Origin: DASWJZ01 sp963739005
Lineage (GTDB): Bacteria > Pseudomonadota > Alphaproteobacteria > Rhizobiales > Afifellaceae
Assembly: GCA_963739005.1 (NCBI GenBank)
Contig: CAVTYQ010000002.1
Location: 496,001 to 560,000 of the forward strand
Direction: 5' to 3'
Length of the DNA stretch: 64,000 nucleotides
Both the position numbers and the translations under genes were made by a program. Position 1 is the first letter of the stretch. Every line of letters starts with the position of its first letter. This document shows, piece by piece, positions 1-8,787 of this stretch. Under the pieces are notes generated by a model. The model saw nothing but the letters and a program-made list of their open reading frames with translations. It was not told where the DNA came from and ran no database searches.

Positions 1-69
1 GTCAGGAACTACGATCCCTGCATCTCCTGCGCCACGCATTTCCTGAAGCTCGACATCGACCGGGGCTGA
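1..69 (+). CDS. NiFe-hydrogenase large subunit, C-terminal end (partial)
   Basis: The first 22 codons read in frame 1 end at a TGA and carry the DPCxxCxTH motif (DPCISCATH). In NiFe hydrogenases these two cysteines are the distal ligands of the NiFe centre, and the maturation protease cuts after the His. The short tail after His (FLKLDIDRG) would be the peptide removed during maturation. The C-A-T-H form suggests a cytoplasmic group 3 (bidirectional) enzyme, but the rest of the gene lies outside the window, so the subgroup is not certain. The maturation protease gene follows three bases later, which supports the call. Confidence 0.85.
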   Translation, partial: VRNYDPCISCATHFLKLDIDRG

Positions 70-72
70 GGC

Positions 73-579
73 GTGCCGAACGCCCGGCCGCAGCGCGCTG
101 TCATCGGCATCGGCAATCCCGAGCGCGGCGACGACGCGGCCGGGCGCGCCGTGGCAAGGATGCTCAAGGATCGCCTGCAGGCGACAGTCGCAGTCACCGA
201 GCACAGCGGAGAATCCGCCTCGCTCCTCGACCTCCTCGACGGCGTTGACGAAGCGATTCTGATCGACGCTTGCGTCTCCGGTGCGACACCCGGAACCCTG
301 CACCGCTTCGACGTGAGCGCGGCGCCGCTGCCGAAAGCGAAATTCAGCCTCTCCACGCATGGGCTCGGACTCGCCGAAGCGCTCGAACTCGCGCGCGCGC
401 TCGGCCGGCTACCGCCGCGCACGATCGTCTATGCGATCGAAGCCGGGTCGTTCGACACCGGCGCGCCGCTCTCACCGGCCGTGGCTGCGGCCGTCGGCGA
501 GGCGTGCGCGCGGCTTTGCGCCGAGTTCGGAAGCGTCGAGCGTGACGCCGAGAGGCGCGCGGTCAGAACGGCCAGGTGA
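73..579 (+). CDS. Hydrogenase maturation protease (HyaD/HoxW family)
   Basis: This 168-residue protein opens with the family signature IGIGNPERGDD (residues 11-21). It has the three expected nickel-contacting residues at Glu17, Asp65 (LIDACVSG) and His96 (STHGLG), which correspond to the metal ligands of HybD-type proteases. The enzyme removes the C-terminal peptide of the hydrogenase large subunit after nickel insertion. It starts with GTG three bases after the stop of the large-subunit gene, so the two are almost certainly cotranscribed and the protease is likely specific for that subunit. Its length is normal for the family. Confidence 0.88.
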   Translation: MPNARPQRAVIGIGNPERGDDAAGRAVARMLKDRLQATVAVTEHSGESASLLDLLDGVDEAILIDACVSGATPGTLHRFDVSAAPLPKAKFSLSTHGLGLAEALELARALGRLPPRTIVYAIEAGSFDTGAPLSPAVAAAVGEACARLCAEFGSVERDAERRAVRTAR

Positions 580-702
580 CAAAGATGCCATTCACCGCCG
601 AATCGATCACGCCGCTATTCTCGCCTAGTCGATGCACAGCAGTCTCAAAGTTGTATGCGCATTTGTGTCACGTGCAGCGACGCGCGCTTGATATCTGCGG
701 AA

Positions 703-1413
703 TTACACCCCGAGGCGGACCATTGCGTGGGCGAGATGAATGCGCATGGCGCGCTTGGCACTCGTGGGATCGCCCGCCCGGATCGCGTCAAAGATCGCGG
801 TGTGCTCGGCGTAGGTGGCCTTCGCGCTCTTCTCCGGATCGCTATGACGGCGCGTCGCCGCGATGCTCTCGCGGATCTGCGATGAAATGAAGCGAATGAA
901 GGCGGCAATGAAGGTATTGCCCGTCGCCTGCGCGATGGCGCCGTGGAAATCGAGGTCCGCGTCGAACGAGGCCGGATCGGAGCCGGCGACCTTGCGCAGA
1001 TTTTGCAGCGCCGCCGAAATCGCGGCGATCGACGCGTCGTCGCGCCGTTCGGCGGCGAGGCCGGCGGTGTTGATCTCCAGCATGGCGCGAAGCTCGAAGA
1101 GAGACTTGAAATAGGATCGATCGTGCAAGAGCTCCCGATCGATCCTGAGCGTCGGCTGCGGGCTCCCGTCGGCGACGAAAACGCCGGCGCCCTGCTTGGA
1201 GCGCACCACCCCCTCGCTCTTCAGCCGGGCGATGGCTTCGCGCACCACGGTGCGGCTGACGCCGAAGCTGCTTGCCAGCTCCGGCTCGGTCGGCAGCCGG
1301 TCGCCGGGCTTGATGCGGCCGGAGATGATCTGCGCGGCGATTTCGCTCGCGACCTGCGCCGGCAGGTGCGCCACGCGGCCGATCCGTCGGATCTTCATGC
1401 CCGATTCACTCAT
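703..1413 (-). CDS. GntR-family regulator, FadR subfamily (FCD domain)
   Basis: A 236-residue regulator. The N-terminal winged helix (about residues 10-80) contains GDRLPTEPELASSFGVSRT, a classic GntR helix-turn-helix, followed by the wing SKQGAGVFVAD. The C-terminal FCD ligand-binding domain holds the usual Asp/His metal-site pattern (FDADLDFHGAIAQATGN, later AEHTAIFDAI). It is the last gene of the liv transporter operon, starting two bases after livF ends. It closely resembles the second GntR regulator at 16661-17365, especially in the recognition helix, so both probably bind the same operator (TGTCATATGATGACA copies in this window). Met6 is an alternative start. The ligand is unknown; a sugar acid is inferred from the neighbours. 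Confidence 0.88.
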   Translation of the reverse strand: MSESGMKIRRIGRVAHLPAQVASEIAAQIISGRIKPGDRLPTEPELASSFGVSRTVVREAIARLKSEGVVRSKQGAGVFVADGSPQPTLRIDRELLHDRSYFKSLFELRAMLEINTAGLAAERRDDASIAAISAALQNLRKVAGSDPASFDADLDFHGAIAQATGNTFIAAFIRFISSQIRESIAATRRHSDPEKSAKATYAEHTAIFDAIRAGDPTSAKRAMRIHLAHAMVRLGV

Positions 1414-1415
1414 CG

Positions 1416-2203
1416 TCAGCGGCCAAGACCGGTATCCGCGCGGGCACCCGCCGGCGGCTTCGCTTGTGACTGCGACCGCGCCGCCTCGATGCGGCCACTG
1501 CCGAGATAAAGCTCGCGAACGAGGCGCTGGTCGCGCAGCTCATGCGTCGACCCGCTGGCGACCACGCGCCCGCTGTTCATCAGATAGCCACGGTCGGCGA
1601 CGGCGAAGGCGAGCCCGGCGTTCTGCTCAACGAGAAGGACCGCCGCCTCGAAGCGCTTGCGAACCTCGAGGATCACGTCGCGGAGTTCCTTGACGAGCAG
1701 CGGCGAAAGACCGAGCGACGGCTCGTCGAGGAGAAGAACGCGCGGACGGGCCATAAGCCCCCTGGCGATGGCCAGCATCTGCTGCTGCCCGCCGCTGAGC
1801 TGGCTTCCCTTCTTATGGCGCCGCTCGGCGAGGATCGGGAAATAGGCCTCCATACGCTCGACATCCGACGCCACCACGTCGCGGTCCTTGCGCGAATAAG
1901 CGCCGAGGAGGAGGTTTTCGCGCACCGTCAGCGAGGCGAAGATGCGCCGCCCTTCCGGCACCATCACGATCCCGCGGTTAGCCCGGATATCGGTGGCCTC
2001 GCCGGCAACCTCCTTGCCTTGGAAGAGGATCGATCCGGAGCTCGATCGCAGCAGGCCGGCGATGGAGCGAAGGAGCGTCGTCTTCCCGGCCCCGTTCGGT
2101 CCGAGAATGGTGACGATCTCGCCTTCCTCGACTGTGAGCGACACGCCGCGATTGACTGCGATCGCGCCATAGGCGGTGTCGAGGGCGCGGACCTCGAGCA
2201 GCG

Positions 2204-2207
<4 letters not shown>
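1416..2207 (-). CDS. livF: Branched-chain amino acid-type ABC transporter ATP-binding protein (LivF family)
   Basis: A 263-residue ABC ATPase with Walker A GPNGAGKTT, signature LSGGQQQMLAIARG, Walker B VLLLDEPSLGL and the H-loop-equivalent region LLVEQN typical of LivF. I chose the ATG at 2207, giving MTLLEVRALDTAYG, because it overlaps the end of livG by ATGA; the reading frame stays open upstream but that part is not LivF-like. The C-terminus carries about 20 extra residues after the usual LYLGSG end. Together with LivG, LivM, LivH and the upstream binding protein it forms a HAAT-family importer. The substrate is not necessarily an amino acid: the adjacent regulator and operators tie it to the sugar-acid region. 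Confidence 0.9.
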
Positions 2208-2920
<713 letters not shown>

Positions 2921-2924
2921 GCGC

Positions 2925-3983
2925 CTACGCCTTGCCTCCGCTCGCGGCATTCCGCCAGCGCGCCCAGAGCCAGCGATAGATGTCCATGACGCCGGCGACG
3001 GCGCCGCCGGGGAGGAACATGATCACGGCGATCAGCCCGACGCCGTAGGCGATGCGGGAATCGACCGGATCGAGGTTCAGAATTTCCGGCAGGAAATTGA
3101 CGATGGTCGCGCCGGCGAGCGGGCCGAAGAGCATGCGCGGGCCCCCCACCATCACCATCAGCGCCAGATAGACGCTCGGAAACGCACCGTAGAGCGTCGG
3201 CGAGATGTGGCGAAGGTAGTAGGCCTGAAGGATGCCGGCCATGCCGGCGAACAGTCCGCTCAACATGAAGGCGCCGAGCTTGTGCATGCGCGTGTTGATG
3301 CCGACGGCCTGCGCGAGCGGCTCGTTCTCGCGGATCGCGCGCAGCGTTCGCCCATAGGAGGAGATCGATATCAGATAGGTGATCAGGATACCGATCAGCA
3401 GAATGACCGCGACGAGCAGATAGTAGTTCTGCAGTTTGTCGAAATTGATGCCGAAGAGCGTGCCGATCGGATCGAGGTCGAGCCCGGTCGCGCCGCCGGT
3501 GAAGCTGCCGCCGTTGGTAAGCGCAATGCTGAAGAGCGAGCCGAACGCGAAGGTGATGATGATGAAGTGATGCCCGGCGACGCGGAGTGACGAGAGGCCG
3601 AGGAAGCCCGCGACGAGCGCCGACGCGATCATCGCGAACGGCATCCCCGCCCAGAATCCGAAGCCGAAGCGCCCCGCGAGCATTGCCGCCGCATAGCCGC
3701 CGACGCCCATCAGCGCGGCGTGGCCGATCGAGAGAATCCCGGCCTGGCCAAAGAGGACGCTGAGACCATAGAGCGTGATCGCGGCGGTGCCGGTGGATAT
3801 CGCGACGGAGAGAAAGCGGTAGCTCGGCTCCAGCCACGGTATCGCCAGCAAGCCGACCGTGATGATCGCGGCGACGACGAGCCGCTCCACCGCCAGTCGC
3901 GTCGCCGGCGCCTTGTCGACACGCAACGGCGCGGATACGGCGGGCGCCAAGCCGTCCGTCCCCCCCGCCGCCTCGCTAGACAC
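2925..3983 (-). CDS. livM: Branched-chain amino acid-type ABC transporter permease (LivM family)
   Basis: A 352-residue integral membrane protein with an N-terminal cytoplasmic extension of about 30 residues, then roughly nine hydrophobic segments. Family features include GQAGILSIGHAALMGVGGYAA near residue 75 and the EAA-like cytoplasmic loop SYGRTLRAIRENEPLAQAVGIN, which contacts the ATPases, followed by KLGAFMLSGLFAGMAGILQ. It overlaps the upstream livH gene by eight bases and precedes livG by a few bases, so it is cotranscribed. It forms the heterodimeric channel with LivH. Confidence 0.9.
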   Translation of the reverse strand: MSSEAAGGTDGLAPAVSAPLRVDKAPATRLAVERLVVAAIITVGLLAIPWLEPSYRFLSVAISTGTAAITLYGLSVLFGQAGILSIGHAALMGVGGYAAAMLAGRFGFGFWAGMPFAMIASALVAGFLGLSSLRVAGHHFIIITFAFGSLFSIALTNGGSFTGGATGLDLDPIGTLFGINFDKLQNYYLLVAVILLIGILITYLISISSYGRTLRAIRENEPLAQAVGINTRMHKLGAFMLSGLFAGMAGILQAYYLRHISPTLYGAFPSVYLALMVMVGGPRMLFGPLAGATIVNFLPEILNLDPVDSRIAYGVGLIAVIMFLPGGAVAGVMDIYRWLWARWRNAASGGKA

Positions 3984-4848
3984 TGCGTGGCCCTTCCGTT
4001 CCGCCGAGGAGACCCTGCGGCCGCAGGAGGAGAATGAGGATCATCATCGCGAACGAATAGGCGTCGGTCCATTCGGGAATGCCGTAGCCGGCGCTGAGGC
4101 CGTCGACGAGGCCGAGGATCAGGCCGGCGATCACCGCTCCGGCCACGTTGCCCAATCCGCCGATCAGCGCGACGGCGAATCCCTTGACCACGATCACGCT
4201 GCCGACGAAGGGGGTGATCGGGAAGAGCGCGATCAGCATCGCGCCGCCGAGCCCGGCGAGAAAGCTGCCGTAGGCGAAGACCGCGGTGATGTAGCGGCGC
4301 ACCGGGATGCCCATGAGCGCCGCCGTCTCCTGGTCGGCGACACTGGCGCGAAGCGCGAGCCCGTAGCGGCTCCGCGAAATGGTGAAGAACGTGAGCGCGA
4401 CGGCAATCGCCGTCACCACCACCACGACGACGCGGATCGCGATGATGCGAACGCCGCCCACTTCCCAGACGATGCCGACCGGATCGGGAATGCTCTTCTG
4501 ATGCGAGTTCCAGATGCGAATGACGACGTGCTGCAGGAGCACGATAAGCCCGAGCGAGACGATGAAGCCGTTCATCGGCCGCGCCAGCGTAAAACGGAAG
4601 ATGCCGCGTTCGAGCGCAAAGCCAAGCGCCGCCACGATGCAGGCCGCGGCAAGCATTGCAATTACGAAATTGACCCCATGGCTGACCAGCGCCCAGGTGA
4701 CCATCCCGCCGACCATGAGGAATTCGCCGTGGGCGAAATTTATGATGCCGGTCAGCCCAAATATGATCGTGATGCCGATGCCGATCAGAATGATCACGCT
4801 CGCTAGCGACAAGCTGTTGACGAGCTGCTGGATGAATATTTCCATCAC
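3976..4848 (-). CDS. livH: Branched-chain amino acid-type ABC transporter permease (LivH family)
   Basis: A 290-residue membrane protein with the LivH hallmark GLTGIINFAHGEFLMVGG (about residues 29-47) and the coupling loop SRYGLALRASVADQETAALMGIPVRR-type region in the middle. Eight or so hydrophobic segments are visible. It is the first transporter gene after the binding-protein gene, separated from it by 151 bases that hold a strong stem-loop. The start with two methionines at 4848 fits the family N-terminus (MEIFIQQLVNSLSLAS). The substrate is not predictable from the permease. Confidence 0.9.
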   Translation of the reverse strand: MMEIFIQQLVNSLSLASVIILIGIGITIIFGLTGIINFAHGEFLMVGGMVTWALVSHGVNFVIAMLAAACIVAALGFALERGIFRFTLARPMNGFIVSLGLIVLLQHVVIRIWNSHQKSIPDPVGIVWEVGGVRIIAIRVVVVVVTAIAVALTFFTISRSRYGLALRASVADQETAALMGIPVRRYITAVFAYGSFLAGLGGAMLIALFPITPFVGSVIVVKGFAVALIGGLGNVAGAVIAGLILGLVDGLSAGYGIPEWTDAYSFAMMILILLLRPQGLLGGTEGPRSV

Positions 4849-4876
4849 TATCCAACCACGATCGCTCTACGCCGCA

Positions 4877-4891
4877 ACGTACATGATGACT
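4877..4891 (-). promoter_or_regulatory. Possible GntR half-operator upstream of livH
   Basis: The right half of the regional operator, ATGATGACT, is present here, while the left half does not match. It lies 29 bases before livH, between the binding-protein stem-loop and the permease genes. This is a weak site; it is listed because better copies of the same motif precede most transcription units of this region. Confidence 0.25.
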
Positions 4892-4939
4892 GCAACAGGC
4901 AGCGTGGCCCAGTGAAGACGGTAGAGGAAAAGACTTGGG

Positions 4940-4979
4940 CGGGAAACGGACTTCTCCAGGAACGAGAGTCCGTTTCCCG
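4940..4979 (-). terminator. Stem-loop between the binding-protein gene and livH
   Basis: CGGGAAACGGACT at 4940-4952 is perfectly complementary to AGTCCGTTTCCCG at 4967-4979, giving a 13-base-pair stem with a 14-base loop, 20 bases after the stop of the binding-protein gene. There is no clear U-run on the minus-strand transcript, so it is more likely an attenuator or mRNA-stabilising hairpin that raises binding-protein over permease levels than a complete terminator. Confidence 0.7.
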
Positions 4980-4999
4980 TCGTCAAGCGGCTCGCAGTT

Positions 5000-6242
5000 C
5001 TAGCCGCCCGGATCGCCGGGGGGAGGAGTCGCGGGCGGCTGCTCGAGCGCGCAGTCGAAGCTGTCGGAGGTGTTCGGCTTGACGAGGCAGACCTCGGTCG
5101 CGACGCCCATCACCTGATGGTGCGCGTTGAACTGAAGCGGCACCTGCGCAAGCACGCCGTCGTGCTTCGACTTGAGCAGATAGTCGACCACCGCGTCGGG
5201 ATCGTCGACTTTGCCGACCGCAGTCAGCGCCTCGACGTACCAGTGGACGTAGTCGTAATAGAGCAGCGAGACTGAAGCCTGCGGCCCCTGCTGCGCGCCA
5301 AGACCGAAGTAGCGGTTGAAGTAGTCGGTCACCTTCTGCGAAGGCGGCTGGCCCCAGCAGAGCGCGATGCAGCTGATCGTCACCGGGACGGGCGCCGTCA
5401 GCTTGCGGTCCTTCCACACGCCGGGATCGACGCCGATCACGAAATAGGCGGGCGCGACGTCGAGCTGGATCGCCTGCGGGAGCGCGACGAGGGTCTCGTC
5501 CGGGTTGTACCATATGTGGACGATGTCAGGCTTTTCGCCCTTGATGCGGGTCAGAAGCGCGGTGAAATCCGTCGTGTCCGGCGGATAGAAGATACGGTCG
5601 ACCGTCTGGCCGTGCAATTCGAGCGCCAGGATGTAGTGCTTCGTCAGGTATTGGCCGCCAAGGTCGTCGGCGACCAGGATGACAGACTTCGTCGGCTTCG
5701 GATCCATCAGCGGAGGAAGCAGCTTGAAGACGCCGTTGGCGGTGCTGCCGCTCCGCTCGAACTCCTGCGGCTCGGTCTGGAAGGCGTAGTGCTCGGGGCC
5801 GCCGGGAGCCACCGATGCGTCGTCGAGCAAACCGCCGAGCGAACTGTTGCCGGTGAACTGAAGCACTTTCGCCGGGCCGGTGATCTTGGTCATCGCGACT
5901 GAGAAGTCGTGCGACTCGGTGCCCCAGACGGCGGAGACGCCGACGTCGCTCACCAGCTCGCGCGCCGCCGCGATGGCGGTATCGATGTCGGTGCGGTCGT
6001 CGCGATAGTAGGCTTCAAGCTTGTAGGTCTTGTCGCCGACCTTGAAGCCGCCGGCGTCGTTGATCTCCTTGACGGCAAGCTTGACCGCGGCCCCGATCGT
6101 ATTGCCGGCGGACACGAAGCCGCCCGAACTCGGCTCCGACCACTCCGATCTTGACCACGTTGTCTTCGGCGGCGGCGGTATGTATCGGCACCCCGCATAG
6201 TGCCGTGGCGAGCAAGGTGCCGCCAAGACTCACACTTTTCAT
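5000..6242 (-). pseudogene. ABC transporter substrate-binding protein (LivK-like), frameshifted near the N-terminus
   Basis: A periplasmic binding protein of about 413 residues. The ATG at 6242 gives a good signal peptide (MKSVSLGGTLLATALCG, cleavage near IHTAAAED) and the start of the mature domain (NVVKIGVVG). The frame then breaks at about 6133-6138. Removing one base of the GGAGCC/GGCTCC run restores a family-like GPSSGGFVSAGNTIGAAVK, and from there the protein runs intact to 5000 (for example AVKLAVKEINDAGG, YYRDDRTD, AVWGTESHD). The total length is 3n+1, consistent with a single inserted base. It should feed LivHMGF. Whether the indel is biological or a sequencing error cannot be decided here; several other genes in the window show the same kind of break. 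A degenerate copy of the regional operator lies upstream at 6284-6298. Confidence 0.8.
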
Positions 6243-6283
6243 TGAAGCGCCCTCCCATTCGATTGGCGTCGTGTGATTGACAT

Positions 6284-6298
6284 GGTCATACTATCACC
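6284..6298. promoter_or_regulatory. Degenerate GntR operator upstream of the Liv-type binding protein
   Basis: GGTCATACTATCACC resembles the regional operator TGTCATATGATGACA (strong left half, weaker right half). It lies about 42 bases upstream of the binding-protein start codon, in the promoter region of the minus-strand transport operon that ends with a GntR gene, so negative autoregulation of that operon is plausible. Confidence 0.45.
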
Positions 6299-6475
6299 AG
6301 AAGATTCCGTTCGCAAGAACGCGCCGCCTCATCCGAAGCGATTTCGAGCATTTCTCACGATGACGGTCGCGCTCCTTGCAGGCACATCTCAGAAGAGAGC
6401 CTAGCGCCGCGAAATCGGCGTGCCCGCGCGGAAAGCGCCACCCGGCGCTGCCGGCAATTGCCACCGGAATAATCA

Positions 6476-6490
6476 TGTCATATGATGACA
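6476..6490. promoter_or_regulatory. GntR/FadR operator, perfect inverted repeat
   Basis: TGTCATATGATGACA is a perfect inverted repeat of TGTCAT/ATGACA around a three-base centre. It lies 32 bases before the TTG start of the hydroxyacid dehydrogenase gene. An identical 15-mer occurs at 13870-13884, and close variants precede other genes between 6.2 and 17.5 kb. Size and symmetry suit dimeric FadR-type regulators, two of which are encoded in this region. Confidence 0.7.
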
Positions 6491-6521
6491 TTGTATTATC
6501 GCGGCGGGAAGGAGCGCAGGC

Positions 6522-7520
6522 TTGCCGACATTGCTTCTCGCCTCCTCCATTTCCTCAAGGGCGAACTACTACGGTGACGAGGCTCTCGCCGGCTTGCGCC
6601 GTCTCGGCACGGTTCGCTTGAACGAGACCGCTGCTCCGCTGACGCCGGCGCAGCTCATTGTGGCGGCGAGCGACTGCGTGGTCATCGTATCCGACCGCCA
6701 GACCGCAGGGCCGGCGGAGATCTTCGACGCATTGCCGAATCTCGTCGCCTTCGTCCGCGTCGCGGTCGACATCCGCAACGTCGACATCGCCGCCGCGTCA
6801 TGCAACGGCGTGCTCGTCACCCACGCAAGCCCCGGGTTCATGGCGGCGGTCGCCGAACTCATCGTCGGCGAGATGATCGCGCTTGCCAGGTGCCTGGTGG
6901 ACACCGTCGCCACGTACCGAAGCGGCCACCAGCCGAAGATCAGGATGGGACGCCAGCTCAAGGGGAGCACTATCGGCATCATCGGGTTCGGCGCCATCGG
7001 TCGTTATCTTGGCCAGCTTGCGCAGGCGCTTGGCATGCGGGTCGTTGCTTCCGACCCGAACGTCGGAACGATGCCATCCGGCATCGAGAGGGTCGACCTT
7101 CCGACCCTTCTAGCGGTCGCCGATTTCGTCGTCTGCCTCGCAGTCGCCAACGCGGCGACCGAAAATCTGATCGACGCGCATGCGTTCGGCCAAATGAAAC
7201 CGGGGGCGTATTTCATCAACGCCTCGCGCGGCGAGCTGGTCGATGACGCCGCGCTCGAAGCGGCCCTCGCGGAGGGGCGAATATCCGGCGCCGCGCTCGA
7301 CGTTGGACGCGCCCCCGACCAGATGCCGGCCCCCCGCCTCGCGGCCCACCCCCGCGTCATCGCGACCCCGCACATCGCCGCCCTGACGCCCGAATCCATC
7401 GCCCACCAGGCACTGGAGACGGTGAGCCAATGCGCCGCGATCCTTGCCGGCCACGCGCCGCCGGGCTCCGTCAACGAGGCGCAAGCGACGCGGCTCGCGC
7501 AGATCAAGCCGCGCAAGTGA
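6522..7520 (+). CDS. D-isomer-specific 2-hydroxyacid dehydrogenase family protein
   Basis: A 332-residue NAD(P)-dependent dehydrogenase. The Rossmann motif GIIGFGAIGRYLGQLAQ lies at about residues 148-164, the catalytic Arg is in NASRGELVD, and the catalytic His in ATPHIAALTPES. The usual Glu-containing stretch (DVFEEEP in relatives) reads DVGRAPDQMP, so the standard Arg-Glu-His triad lacks its Glu here; this may mark a distinct subfamily. The TTG start is chosen because GGAAGGAG sits seven bases upstream. The gene stands alone behind a perfect GntR operator (6476-6490). It probably reduces or oxidises a sugar-acid-derived 2-hydroxy/2-oxo acid, but the substrate is not known. Confidence 0.82.
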   Translation: MPTLLLASSISSRANYYGDEALAGLRRLGTVRLNETAAPLTPAQLIVAASDCVVIVSDRQTAGPAEIFDALPNLVAFVRVAVDIRNVDIAAASCNGVLVTHASPGFMAAVAELIVGEMIALARCLVDTVATYRSGHQPKIRMGRQLKGSTIGIIGFGAIGRYLGQLAQALGMRVVASDPNVGTMPSGIERVDLPTLLAVADFVVCLAVANAATENLIDAHAFGQMKPGAYFINASRGELVDDAALEAALAEGRISGAALDVGRAPDQMPAPRLAAHPRVIATPHIAALTPESIAHQALETVSQCAAILAGHAPPGSVNEAQATRLAQIKPRK

Positions 7521-7576
7521 TCTGCTTCGTTTCGAGAGCAAGCCCGCCGCGTCCGCCGAAGGCTTGACACTCATCA

Positions 7577-7591
7577 TGTCATATGATGCTC
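7577..7591. promoter_or_regulatory. GntR operator variant upstream of the glyoxalase-like gene
   Basis: TGTCATATGATGCTC keeps the left half, centre and first three bases of the right half of the regional operator. A TTGACA hexamer lies just upstream at 7564-7569 and could be the -35 element, so a bound regulator would cover the promoter. The start codon of the VOC-family gene follows 65 bases later. Confidence 0.55.
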
Positions 7592-7655
7592 TTCGCTACC
7601 GGTCCGGCAAGAGAGCGGCCCGCTCCCAATACTCAAAGCGCGAGGAGGCGAACAC

Positions 7656-8078
7656 GTGGGCGCCAAATATCTTCATACGATGATCCGCGTTTCCGACCTC
7701 GATCAGTCGATCGCGTTCTTCGGAAAGCTGGGGCTGCGCGAGACGCGGCGCGTCAACAACGAGAAGGCACGCTACACGATCGTGTTCGTCGCCGCCGAAG
7801 GCGATGAGAAGACGCCGATCGAGCTTACGTTCAACTGGGACCCGGAGGCCTACGCCGGCGGGCGCAATTTCGGACACCTCGCTTTCGAGGTGGACGACAT
7901 CTACGACCTCTGCGCACGCTTGATGAAGGACGGCATTACGATCAACCGGCCGCCGCGCGACGGGCACATGGCCTTCATCCGGACGCCCGATCAGATCTCC
8001 ATCGAGCTCATCCAGAAGGACGGGTCGTTGCCGATCAAGGAGCCATGGGCTTCGATGGGGAACACCGGCGCCTGGTAG
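7656..8078 (+). CDS. VOC-family glyoxalase I-like protein (lactoylglutathione lyase family)
   Basis: A 140-residue protein with the glyoxalase I fold. The first beta-alpha-beta unit contains HTMIRVSDLDQSIAFFGKLGLRE (residues 7 onward, with His7 as a likely metal ligand), and the second half contains GHLAFEVDDIYDLC and a final metal Glu in ISIELIQ. Glu56 (PIELTFN) matches the second conserved ligand. The length is close to that of bacterial GloA. The GTG start follows GAGGAGG with good spacing. Its operator suggests control with the sugar-acid genes rather than a stand-alone methylglyoxal detoxification role. Methylglyoxal-glutathione is the textbook substrate of the family, but this is not shown here. 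Confidence 0.82.
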   Translation: MGAKYLHTMIRVSDLDQSIAFFGKLGLRETRRVNNEKARYTIVFVAAEGDEKTPIELTFNWDPEAYAGGRNFGHLAFEVDDIYDLCARLMKDGITINRPPRDGHMAFIRTPDQISIELIQKDGSLPIKEPWASMGNTGAW

Positions 8079-8120
8079 TCAGAGCCGCCTCCCGCCGGTC
8101 AACTTTTCAGAGACGGTGCA

Positions 8121-8708
8121 ATGAAGACCTTTCAGCCACTCATCCCTCGCCAGCCTGTCCCTCCCCTCGAGGTCCGCGTCGACGGCGCGCCCTGGCGGCT
8201 TGCCGACCAGCGTCCGCGAAAGTTCAGTCTGATCATCTTCTACCGGGGCTTCCACTGCCCGATCTGCGGCTCTTACCTGCCCGACGTGCAGCGGCGCCTG
8301 GATGCGCTCGAGGAACGCGGCGTCGAGACGATCGCGATCTCCTCCGACGCGGAGGAGCGCGCGAAGATGGCGGTCGAGAAATGGCAGCTCGACCGGCTCA
8401 AGGTCGGATACGCGCTGAGCCTGGACAACGCCCGCGATTGGGGGCTCTTCATCTCCGCGCAGCGCAATGCGAACCCGACGCCGACCGGCGTGGTCGAGCC
8501 GCCGCTCTTCTCCGAGCCGGGGATGTTCCTGGTGCGGCCCGACGGAACGCTCTACTTCGCTTCCGTGCAGACGATGCCCTTCACACGCCCGAACATGGGC
8601 GAAGTGCTGAAGGCCCTCGACGTCGTGGAAAGGGAAAACTATCCGGCGCGCGGCGAGGTCGTCGACTATCAGGCGGCAATGGCCGCCCTCGAGCGCAAAG
8701 CCGGATAA
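8121..8708 (+). CDS. Peroxiredoxin-like protein (AhpC/TSA family)
   Basis: A 195-residue thioredoxin-fold protein. The active-site region FYRGFHCPICGSYLPDVQ (about residues 35-52) carries a CPIC motif at the position of the peroxidatic cysteine of AhpC/TSA proteins, and the later SDAEERAKMAVEKW and MFLVRPDGTLYFASVQ stretches fit the fold. It begins 42 bases after the glyoxalase-like gene on the same strand and is followed by a strong palindromic terminator, so the two probably form a short operon under the operator at 7577. Peroxide or disulfide reduction is likely; the partner is unknown. Confidence 0.78.
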   Translation: MKTFQPLIPRQPVPPLEVRVDGAPWRLADQRPRKFSLIIFYRGFHCPICGSYLPDVQRRLDALEERGVETIAISSDAEERAKMAVEKWQLDRLKVGYALSLDNARDWGLFISAQRNANPTPTGVVEPPLFSEPGMFLVRPDGTLYFASVQTMPFTRPNMGEVLKALDVVERENYPARGEVVDYQAAMAALERKAG

Positions 8709-8728
8709 CCCGAGACTCCTCCCGAGCG

Positions 8729-8762
8729 ATCTCCCCGGGGCGCGGCCGCGCCCCGGGGAGAT
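8729..8762. terminator. Long palindromic terminator between convergent genes
   Basis: A 34-base perfect palindrome (arm ATCTCCCCGGGGCGCGG) followed on the plus strand by a short T-rich stretch (TCCTTTTCT). It lies between the peroxiredoxin-like gene and the convergent ribose-type permease gene, so it can serve both directions. Confidence 0.8.
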
Positions 8763-8787
8763 GTCCTTTTCTACCGGATCGATCCGG

